A stretch of 64,000 nt of DNA from NCBI GenBank assembly GCA_017461445.1, contig JAFTXW010000033.1, positions 1 to 64,000 of the forward strand. Direction: 5' to 3'. This DNA comes from Oscillospiraceae bacterium. Its GTDB lineage: Bacteria; Bacillota; Clostridia; Oscillospirales; Oscillospiraceae. Both the position numbers and the translations under genes were made by a program. The notes beneath the pieces were generated by a model. That model had not been told where the DNA came from, searched no databases, and saw only the letters and a program-made list of their open reading frames with translations. Of the stretch, positions 58,701-64,000 are shown one piece after another. Positions within the stretch are counted from its first letter, which is position 1, and each line of letters begins with the position of its first letter.

Positions 58701-60010
58701 ATGGAGTCCACGGTACCGTTTTTCAGCTTGATGCACTTCATGTCCTGTCCGCCGATATCCAGCACGCAGTCCACCAGGGGGTCGAAGAAGGCGGCGGCGG
58801 TGCAGTGGGCGATGGTCTCCACCACGCCCTCGTCCAGGGAGAAGGCGGATTTCAGGAGAGCTTCGCCATAGCCTGTGGAGCAGCCCCGGACGATCTTCGC
58901 CGTCTCCGGCAGCTCCCGCTTCAATTCGCCGATGGCAAACTGGGCGGTCATGATGGGGTTGCCTTGATTGTTGGCGTAGAAACGGTACAGCAGCTGGCCC
59001 TCGGAACCGATCAGCACCAGCTTGGTGGTGGTGGAACCGGCATCAATGCCCAGGAAGCAGTCACCTTCATATGTAGAAAGCTCCTCTTTTTTCACAACGG
59101 CCCGGCTGTGCCGCTGCCGGAAGTCGGCAAATTCCTGTTCATCCCGGAACAGGGGTGCCAGGCGGGGCATCTCGAAGGAGGCCTGAACGCCCTTTTCCAA
59201 CCGTCCGATCAGCTCCGACAGCACCACGCTCTCCCCTTCTCCCTCGTTCATGGCCGCGCCCATGGCGGCAAAGAGGTGGGAGTTTTCCGGGTCAACGGTA
59301 GTTTCATCGGTGAGCTTCAGGGTACGGATAAAGGCGGCTTTCAGCTCCGTCAGGAAGTGGAGGGGGCCGCCCAGGAAGGCCACGCAGCCCCGGATGGGCT
59401 TGCCGCAGGCAAGGCCGGAAATGGTCTGGTTCACCACCGCCTGGAAAATAGAGGCGGCAAGGTCGGCCTTGGTGGCTCCCTCGTTGATGAGGGGCTGGAT
59501 ATCGGTCTTGGCGAACACGCCGCAGCGGGCGGCGATGGGGTAGATCTGCTTGTAGTCCTTTGCGGCGTCATTCAGCCCCGAAGCATCGGTCTGTAAAAGT
59601 GCCGCCATCTGGTCGATGAAAGAGCCGGTACCGCCGGCGCAGACGCCGTTCATCCGCTCCTCCAGGCCGCCCTTGAAATAGATGATTTTGGCATCCTCGC
59701 CGCCCAGCTCGATGGCAACGTCCGTCTGGGGCGCGGCAGCTTTCAGGGCGGTGGCAACGGCGACCACCTCCTGGACAAAGGGAATGTCCAGTGCCTTGCC
59801 TAAATTAATAGAGCCTGAGCCGGTGATCCCCGCCCGGAGGGCGCAGTCTCCCACCTTCAGCCGGGCTTCCTTCAAAAGGGAGTTCAGGGTCGCCTGGGTA
59901 TGGGCATGGTGACGGCGGTAATTGCCGTAAAGAATTTGACCGTCATCGTCCAGGATCACCAGCTTGACGGTGGTAGAGCCGATATCAATACCGGCGCGGT
60001 ATGTTTTCAT
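55781..60010 (-). CDS. Giant acyl-CoA dehydratase activase (BadF/BcrA ATPase x2 + DUF2229/dehydratase-like)
   Basis: 1409 residues. Two ASKHA-fold activator domains stand in tandem. The first opens YRAGIDIGSTTVKLVILDDD and has TGSGSINLGKALDIPF and GGTGSFIDQMAALLQ. The second begins CFLGIDAGSTTTKLVLIGSE and has VLDIGGQDMKCI and EACSSGCGSFIENFA. Near 655 comes CGGCANNCML. The C-terminal half is DUF2229/2-hydroxyacyl-CoA dehydratase-like (NLVQFKRDRIFGYK, LNSFGCGLDAVTSDQVSEIL, TQTGGCCRASNYVAF). Classical activases have about 260 residues and a [4Fe-4S] cluster. This long type is common in anaerobes and of unknown substrate. AAGGAG lies 9 nt before the ATG at 60010. It overlaps the PAP2 gene by 4 bp. 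Confidence 0.92.
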   Translation of the reverse strand: MKTYRAGIDIGSTTVKLVILDDDGQILYGNYRRHHAHTQATLNSLLKEARLKVGDCALRAGITGSGSINLGKALDIPFVQEVVAVATALKAAAPQTDVAIELGGEDAKIIYFKGGLEERMNGVCAGGTGSFIDQMAALLQTDASGLNDAAKDYKQIYPIAARCGVFAKTDIQPLINEGATKADLAASIFQAVVNQTISGLACGKPIRGCVAFLGGPLHFLTELKAAFIRTLKLTDETTVDPENSHLFAAMGAAMNEGEGESVVLSELIGRLEKGVQASFEMPRLAPLFRDEQEFADFRQRHSRAVVKKEELSTYEGDCFLGIDAGSTTTKLVLIGSEGQLLYRFYANNQGNPIMTAQFAIGELKRELPETAKIVRGCSTGYGEALLKSAFSLDEGVVETIAHCTAAAFFDPLVDCVLDIGGQDMKCIKLKNGTVDSIMLNEACSSGCGSFIENFATSLGYTAEGFAKEALFAKAPVDLGTRCTVFMNSNVKQAQKEGASVSDISAGLAYSVIKNALYKVIKLASAEDLGKHIVVQGGTFYNQAVLRAFEKIAGVDATCPDISGLMGAFGAALVARSHYAGQETAMLSLDEILRLQYTSTSVRCGGCANNCMLTINKFSGGRKHISGNRCEKGAGGSNKGQKAPNLVQFKRDRIFGYKPLENAPRGVIGIPRVLNMYENYPFWATFFKELGFQAVLSPFSDRKIYELGMESIPSESECYPAKLAHGHVQWLVNQGIRTIFHPCVFYEHQETKDAQNHYNCPIVVSYAENLKNNVEAVTDGDVRYIRPFIAFSSEKTAADRLVKTAAEEWNIPAKEVRAAVHAAWEEQQKAKADIRAEGKRLLAEMTQKEARGIVLAGRPYHIDPEINHGIPELIASYGLYVFTEDSLPMDFQPQRPLRVVDQWVYHSRLYNAAQYVSYRDDLELIQLNSFGCGLDAVTSDQVSEILEKSNKLYTLLKIDEVNNLGAVRIRIRSLLAAMDMRREKEIYSHFTSPSYQRVEFTKAMRKEGYTLLAPQMSPIHFDIVEPVFRKHGYNIVLLDNDNREAIDVGLKFVNNDACFPSITVVGQIMQAVLSGKYDTDKLAVMMTQTGGCCRASNYVAFIRRALEKAGLAHIPVISLNANGMEKNEGFQFTLPLLTDAIQAIVYGDLLMRCLYRVRPYEKTPGSANALHKKWRDRCVAALTEKGSGDSYKKLCAAIVEDFDSFPIDESLRKPRVGIVGEILVKYMPLANNHLVDLLEREGAEAVVPDLMDFLNYSFYNGKYKSEFLGTGKASDLIANVAVKLIRTIRKPALEALEKSRRFEAPMPIEEIAEITKPFLSLGNQYGEGWFLTGEMVELIKSGVPNIVCIQPFACLPNHVVGKGVIKALKKAYPQANIAAVDYDPGASEVNQLNRIKLMLSAAKTPQHIPV

Positions 60011-60675
60011 CTTCTTTCTCTCCTTCCGTAGCAAATCCAATAGGCAAACGCGCAGATGGGCAGGGCCGCTGCCACATCCAGAATGGAATGCTGCTTCATA
60101 AAGACGGTGGACAGGCTGATCGCCACCGCCAGAAACGTAATGAGGGTAAGCTTCCCCGGGGAGCGGAGGCTCTTGGTGTTGAACGCCGCCGCCAGCACCG
60201 CGAGAGACCCGGTAGCGTGCTCCGAGGGGAACACATTGGTGCTGGTATCCACGCTGTAGATCAGCCGTACCAAATCCGTCAGGAAATTATCCCGGGGAAA
60301 CTCCGTGGGCCGCAGATTCTGGCAGCTGGGGTAGACCAAAAAGACCACCGTGGAGATGGCCGCGCAGAGAAACAGGAACTGGCTGTACTTTTTAAAGGAC
60401 TCCACATCGTACAGCAGGGTATACAGGTGCATCCCCGCAATAAACACATACCACAGGACGTAGAAAACAAATGCCCCCTCGTGGAAGGGGATGATATCAT
60501 CCAGAGGGCACCAGATGGGGTGATACACCGCCGCCGGATTCAGGTTTTCCAGCAGCAGATAACGCAGTATGTAAAGGGGCCAGAACAACAGCAGCCACAG
60601 ATGCCGGTATTCATGCCGGTTGATCTTATGCAGGCGAAAGTCACGGTAATCCACCGCTGGGGTCGGTATTTTCAT
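60007..60675 (-). CDS. PAP2-family membrane phosphatase
   Basis: 222 residues with about six membrane helices (LLFWPLYILRYLLLEN, FVFYVLWYVFIAGMH and others). The catalytic PAP2 motifs are CQNLRPTEFPRDNF, NVFPSEHATGSLAVLAAAFN and KQHSILDVAAALPICAFAY. The start of the last motif reads KQHSILDV where many enzymes have R/K-x-x-x-H, so the site looks complete. Likely substrates are phosphatidate, isoprenyl diphosphate or a related lipid phosphate. It is the first gene of a two-gene unit with the giant activase, with no obvious functional link. A loose ribosome site (AAGGATGAAG) precedes the ATG. Confidence 0.85.
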   Translation of the reverse strand: MKIPTPAVDYRDFRLHKINRHEYRHLWLLLFWPLYILRYLLLENLNPAAVYHPIWCPLDDIIPFHEGAFVFYVLWYVFIAGMHLYTLLYDVESFKKYSQFLFLCAAISTVVFLVYPSCQNLRPTEFPRDNFLTDLVRLIYSVDTSTNVFPSEHATGSLAVLAAAFNTKSLRSPGKLTLITFLAVAISLSTVFMKQHSILDVAAALPICAFAYWICYGRRERR

Positions 60676-60765
60676 GGGGAAAACTTCATCCTTTTCCAGG
60701 GTTTTCCGTAAAAGAATAGGATGTCAACCTAAACTGAAACGAAACTGGGGGTAACAAATTTGTAA

Positions 60766-60793
60766 ACAAAAGGCACTCCCGGTGGGAGTGCCT
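60766..60793 (-). terminator. Terminator of the second two-component system
   Basis: A perfect 10-bp stem AGGCACTCCC (60771-60780 with 60784-60793) and a 3-nt loop, followed by TTTTG on the minus strand. Confidence 0.85.
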
Positions 60794-60797
60794 GGTG

Positions 60798-61853
60798 TTA
60801 TTTGGGGAGGGTTACGGTGAAGGTTGTGCCGGTTTTGGTGCTTTTTACGGCGGTTTTTCCGCCGTGAAGTTCGACAATGCGCTTGACGATGGCGAGGCCT
60901 ACGCCGTTGCCTTCGGTGGCGTGGGATTCGTCGGCCTGGTAGAATTTGTTCCAGATTTTTGCCTGCCGGTCGGTCGGAATGGGGTCACCGGTGTTGTGGA
61001 TCGTGACACAAACCGCACGATTCATTTCGGTAATGCTCACCTCAATAAGGCCCTCCTGTGGGGAGAATTTCACCGCATTTTCGATGAGATTGATCCACAC
61101 CTGCTTCATTAGCTCCTCATTGGCGTGAATTCGGTGCTCATCCAACCGCAGGTTGAATTCCAGGTCTTTTTTCGACCATTTATTCTCCAGCAGAAGGATG
61201 CAGCTGCGCAGCTGCTCGGAGAGGTTATACTCCGAAACGTCCGTCAAAATGGTCTGGTTTTCCACCTTGGTCAGGTTCAGGACGTTGGTTGCCATATAGC
61301 TCAGGCGCAGGGACTCTTCCTCGATGATGGCGAGATACTCCTGCTGCTGTTCGGGGGTCAGGTTTCCCCGGCGGAGGAGCTTGGCGAAGCCCGCGATGGA
61401 GACGATGGGAGTTTTGAACTCGTGGGAGAGATTATTGATAAAATCGCTGCGGAGCATTTCGGTGCTTTCCAGGTGCTCGGCCATTTTGTTGAAGCTTTCG
61501 CTGACCTCCACGAAGGCAGGGTATTTCTTCATAATCGGGCCAACGCTGACGCGGGTGTGAAAATCACCGGAGGCCAGGGCATCCATGCTGGTGATCAGCT
61601 CCCGGATAGGCTTCAAAGGCACCTTGCTGAACAGGAAGGCCACCAGCACGCCAATGGGCACGCTGATCGTCGCCACAATGAAGATCAGGCTGCGGACATC
61701 CTCCACCACCGCCGCGGGAAGGGTGATGATGCCCAGCTGGTTCAGCACAAACAGTGCCGATGCGGCGATGGCCATGTGGGCCCAGAGGGCGATGAACACC
61801 ACGGCGGCAAACAGGAACAGCATGCCCCAGGCTGTGGTTTTTTTCTTTTTCAT
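60798..61853 (-). CDS. Sensor histidine kinase (HAMP-HisKA-HATPase)
   Basis: 351 residues. Two membrane helices (GMLFLFAAVVFIALWAHMAI and FIVATISVPIGVLVAFLFS) frame a short outer loop of about 30 residues, too small for a real sensor domain. HAMP (about 75-130) leads to HisKA with the phospho-acceptor His (FINNLSHEFKTPIVSIAGFA near 144) and the HATPase boxes NLIENAVKFSPQEG and GNGVGLAIVKRIVEL. The short loop suggests it senses the membrane or works with a partner, as kinases of cell-envelope-stress systems do. The overlap with its regulator is 4 bp. No target gene can be named. Confidence 0.9.
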   Translation of the reverse strand: MKKKKTTAWGMLFLFAAVVFIALWAHMAIAASALFVLNQLGIITLPAAVVEDVRSLIFIVATISVPIGVLVAFLFSKVPLKPIRELITSMDALASGDFHTRVSVGPIMKKYPAFVEVSESFNKMAEHLESTEMLRSDFINNLSHEFKTPIVSIAGFAKLLRRGNLTPEQQQEYLAIIEEESLRLSYMATNVLNLTKVENQTILTDVSEYNLSEQLRSCILLLENKWSKKDLEFNLRLDEHRIHANEELMKQVWINLIENAVKFSPQEGLIEVSITEMNRAVCVTIHNTGDPIPTDRQAKIWNKFYQADESHATEGNGVGLAIVKRIVELHGGKTAVKSTKTGTTFTVTLPK

Positions 61854-62524
61854 ACCTTCTTCACCGCCTTATAGCCAAGCCCCCGGACGGAGACGATCTC
61901 AAACTCCGGCCAGCCCTCGAACCGCTTGCGCAGGCGGCCGATATGTACCGTGACGGTCTCCCAGCCGGTTTCGCTGTCCGCGCCCCAAATTTCGTCCATC
62001 AGCTGGATGCGGGTGAAGATCTTGCCGGGATAGGACAGGAGCTTATACAGAAGCAGAAATTCCTTCTGGGGAAGCTCCTGCTGTTCTCCCCGGCGGGAGA
62101 CGGTAAGAGAATCGTAGTCCAGCACCACATCCCCCACCTCGATGCGCCGCTCGCTGGCGATGCGGGCCCGGCGGAGGAGGGCCTTGATGCGCAGGAGCAT
62201 CTCCTCCTCGTCGATGGGCTTGGTCATGTAGTCGTCGGTGCCTACCAGGAAGCCCTTTTTCTTGTCCGCGGGCAGCTGCTTGGCGGAGACCATAAGGATG
62301 GGCAGATTGTTGTCATTTTCCCGGAGGGTCCGGGTGAAGGCGTAGCCGTCCATCTTCGGCATCATCACATCCAGCACCACCAGGTCAATATGGCTGCTGT
62401 CCAGCACGGAAAGGGCTTCCTCCCCGTTCCCGGCGGTGAAAACGGTGTAGTTCTCCGCCTCCAGCACCGCCCGCAGCAGCATGCGGGTATTCTTGTCGTC
62501 GTCCACTACCAGAATGTGAAACAT
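61850..62524 (-). CDS. OmpR-family response regulator
   Basis: 224 residues. The receiver has FHILVVDDDKNTRMLLRAV, the phospho-acceptor Asp in LVVLDVMMPKMDGYAF near 53 and DYMTKPIDEEEMLLR. The winged-helix DNA-binding domain carries LPQKEFLLLYKLLSYPGK and TVTVHIGRLRKRFEGWPE. I start at the ATG at 62524 with GAGGTG upstream; an earlier in-frame start would precede the promoter. It is the first gene of this kinase pair. The sequence does not show its regulon. Confidence 0.92.
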   Translation of the reverse strand: MFHILVVDDDKNTRMLLRAVLEAENYTVFTAGNGEEALSVLDSSHIDLVVLDVMMPKMDGYAFTRTLRENDNNLPILMVSAKQLPADKKKGFLVGTDDYMTKPIDEEEMLLRIKALLRRARIASERRIEVGDVVLDYDSLTVSRRGEQQELPQKEFLLLYKLLSYPGKIFTRIQLMDEIWGADSETGWETVTVHIGRLRKRFEGWPEFEIVSVRGLGYKAVKKV

Positions 62525-62554
62525 AGTGTCACCTCGTGTTGGTTTTCTGGTTTT

Positions 62555-62582
62555 ATTATACGGGAAATTGGGGAAATTACAA
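62555..62582 (-). promoter_or_regulatory. Promoter of the second two-component system
   Basis: On the minus strand TTGTAA (62577-62582), 16 bp, a perfect TATAAT (62555-62560). Confidence 0.75.
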
Positions 62583-62663
62583 GTATTTATGACAGAATGG
62601 AGCAGCAAAAGCCTGTCATGATCTTTGCCCGACCGAAACCAGGGTGCTTTGCGGGGGTATGGG

Positions 62664-62695
62664 AAAAGCGGCTGACAAATAGGTCAGCCGCTTTT
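62664..62695. terminator. Bidirectional terminator
   Basis: A perfect 13-bp stem AAAAGCGGCTGAC (62664-62676 with 62683-62695) with a 6-nt loop and A/T runs on both sides. Confidence 0.85.
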
Positions 62696-62712
62696 AGCCG
62701 TCAGGCAGTGCC

Positions 62713-62747
62713 CTTTTTATTAGAAATGAAAGATTTCTAATAAAAAG
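62713..62747. repeat. Perfect 15-bp AT-rich inverted repeat after degV
   Basis: CTTTTTATTAGAAAT (62713-62727) and its exact inverse (62733-62747) with loop GAAAG. It starts 6 bp after the degV stop and precedes the terminator at 62664-62695 by about 20 bp. No U run follows it, so it may be an RNA-end stabiliser or a protein-binding site. Confidence 0.65.
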
Positions 62748-62752
62748 TAGTA

Positions 62753-63604
62753 TTATTCCATGACACCGCAGACGCCGAAGCCGCCGGGGCCGCAGTGGGT
62801 GGTGACGACACCGCCGGTGGGGATCCACAGGATCTCCCGGAAACCCAGCTCCTTCGCAATGGCATCGCACTCCCGGCGGATGGAATCCTTCAGGCCCTTG
62901 GAATACACAAAGGCCAGGACATCCCGCTTGAAATGATTCTTTTCCACATACTCCCGCAGGAATTTGGGGGCAACGGTGTCCATCTTGCCCCGGTATTTCT
63001 TAGTCGCCTTCAGGTAGCCATCCAGCAGCTCGATCAGGGGATTCAGGGACAGGATCTTGGCACCCAGGTAGGCCGCGTTGCTGACCCGTCCGCCTGCCCG
63101 GAGGTAGGCCAGGTCACCGGGGAAGAAGCCCATGCAGACCTTACGGCTCAGCTCCTCCGCCTTGGCGGTTACCTGCTCCAAAGTCGCGTTGGGGTTGGCT
63201 TCCAGGTACCGGGCCATGAGGATCAGCACCAGGGACTGGCCCGCGGAGACATGCTTGGTATCGATGCTGGTGATGCCGCTTCTGCCCTCCGCCGCAATGA
63301 CGGCACTCTGGTAGGAGCAGGTGGTAACGGCGGAATAGGCCAGGTGCAGGATGTGCTTGCCGGGGTGCTCCGCCTGAATTTTGTCAAAAACCGTCTCGAA
63401 ATCGCCCACGGTGCAGCCGCTGGTCTTGGTCAGGGTCTTGGTGGTCTCGAAGAAGCGGTAGATGTCCTCAATGGGGAAGGTGCGGTCGTCCCAGGTCTCG
63501 TCGCCGAAGGCAACGTGCATGGGAACGGTGTAGATGCCGTAGCGTTCCGCAAACTCGGCGGGGATATCGGAGCCGGTCTCGGCCAGCAGGACATAATTGT
63601 GCAT
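62753..63604 (-). CDS. DegV-family fatty-acid-binding protein
   Basis: 283 residues from the ATG at 63604, which has GAGGAA upstream; an ATG 5 codons earlier overlaps the preceding stop and has no ribosome site. NYVLLAETGSDIPAEFAERY, LTKTSGCTVGDFETVF, HLAYSAVTTCSYQSAVIAAE and DTKHVSAGQSLVLILMARYL follow the DegV pattern. GFFPGDLAYLRAGGRVSNAA and ending VTTHCGPGGFGVCGVM complete it. DegV/FakB proteins hold a fatty acid for a FakA kinase in phospholipid synthesis. No fakA gene is close. It lies 11 bp after the aldehyde dehydrogenase gene, so the two may be co-transcribed. Confidence 0.92.
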   Translation of the reverse strand: MHNYVLLAETGSDIPAEFAERYGIYTVPMHVAFGDETWDDRTFPIEDIYRFFETTKTLTKTSGCTVGDFETVFDKIQAEHPGKHILHLAYSAVTTCSYQSAVIAAEGRSGITSIDTKHVSAGQSLVLILMARYLEANPNATLEQVTAKAEELSRKVCMGFFPGDLAYLRAGGRVSNAAYLGAKILSLNPLIELLDGYLKATKKYRGKMDTVAPKFLREYVEKNHFKRDVLAFVYSKGLKDSIRRECDAIAKELGFREILWIPTGGVVTTHCGPGGFGVCGVME

Positions 63605-63615
63605 GGTGATTTTCC

Positions 63616-64000
63616 TCATTTCAAAAAGATATGGATCATGGCATCGTAAAGCTTCCGGTAGGGCTGGTAGCGCATGGGCAGATCCAGCCAGGTCTTTTTG
63701 TCCACGATGCTCTTGTAGTGGGTGAAGGTATCGAAGCCGGTTTTGCCGTGGTAGGCACCCATGCCGCTCTCGCCTACGCCGCCGAAGCCCATCTCGGTGG
63801 TAGCCAGATGGATGATGCAGTCATTGACGCAGCCGCCGCCAAAGGCGCACCGGGAGGTGACACGGCGGATCAGGGCCTTATCCTCGGCGTAGATGTAGAG
63901 GGCCAGGGGCTTATCGTGACTGTTGACAGTGGAAATGACCTGATCGATGGAATCAAAGGTCAGGATGGGCAGCACCGGGCCGAAGATCTCCTCCTGCATG
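63616..64000 (-). CDS. Aldehyde dehydrogenase, C-terminal part (cut by window edge)
   Basis: 128 codons of the C-terminal end of a NAD(P)-dependent aldehyde dehydrogenase. EEIFGPVLPILTF is the conserved internal EEIFGPV motif, so the Met near 63999 is not a start. GGVGESGMGAYHGKTGFDTF is the usual end signature, followed by HYKSIVDKKTWLDLPMRYQP. The last residues YDAMIHIFLK resemble a membrane-touching tail of the class 3/AldH fatty-aldehyde type. The catalytic Cys is outside the window. It is followed after 11 bp by the degV gene, which suggests a lipid-related link. Confidence 0.88.
   Translation of the reverse strand, partial: MQEEIFGPVLPILTFDSIDQVISTVNSHDKPLALYIYAEDKALIRRVTSRCAFGGGCVNDCIIHLATTEMGFGGVGESGMGAYHGKTGFDTFTHYKSIVDKKTWLDLPMRYQPYRKLYDAMIHIFLK

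Overview
The window looks like chromosomal DNA of a Gram-positive gut anaerobe, most plausibly Oscillospiraceae/Ruminococcaceae (Clostridia). The grounds are GC-rich codons, strong AGGAGG ribosome sites, LPXTG/sortase pili, CWB2 wall-anchoring repeats, BY-kinase/CpsB capsule control, a Firmicutes PhoPR pair and a 2-hydroxyacyl-CoA dehydratase activase. No rRNA, tRNA or CRISPR was seen.

Layout. 1-2.3 kb: two type IV pilin genes (the first cut by the window edge) with closely similar promoters, flanking a lone tyrosine recombinase. 2.5-4.1 kb: a stand-alone flippase and a 36-residue membrane micro-gene behind a strong promoter with a 12-bp palindrome. 4.1-8.8 kb: a phosphate module, made of a Na/Pi cotransporter-PhoU protein and a PhoR/PhoP pair; both promoters carry nearly the same direct-repeat box. 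8.9-15.9 kb: a PatB-type C-S lyase, a beta-CASP metallo-beta-lactamase RNase, and a malQ-glgP glucan-degradation operon behind a LacI/CcpA-like operator.

16.2-27.3 kb: a complete sortase-assembled pilus operon on the minus strand. In transcription order it holds a coiled-coil protein, a signal peptidase I, a 2001-residue VWA/Cna-B tip adhesin, a major pilin, a class C sortase, a small LPQTG protein and a second sortase. Copies of a hairpin repeat lie upstream of it and inside it. A secreted CHAP-like amidase with CWB2 repeats follows at 27.9-29.6 kb.

29.8-55.7 kb: a large exopolysaccharide locus in two converging halves, each with a recognisable promoter. The plus half holds the initiating sugar transferase, an aldo/keto reductase, two acyltransferases, a split transketolase, five glycosyltransferases, an EpsG-like polymerase, a Stealth phosphotransferase and a phosphoesterase. 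The minus half, starting from the far end, holds an ABC exporter, an S26 peptidase, a CpsB phosphatase, a DUF5011-like anchored protein and two Wzz-BY-kinase fusions with Gly-Tyr tails. These are followed, after a terminator, by an acyltransferase, a glycosyltransferase, a pyruvyltransferase and a flippase. Parts of the locus are clearly AT-richer than the surroundings, which suggests cassette exchange.

55.8-64 kb: a giant acyl-CoA dehydratase activase with a PAP2 phosphatase, a second two-component system, a DegV lipid-binding protein and the end of an aldehyde dehydrogenase.

The window as a whole is dominated by cell-surface systems: type IV pilins, sortase pili, wall-bound amidase and EPS. 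The most unusual points are the shared pilin promoter element with a structured leader, the hairpin repeat family around the pilus operon, the split transketolase inside an EPS locus, and the palindrome-controlled micro-gene.
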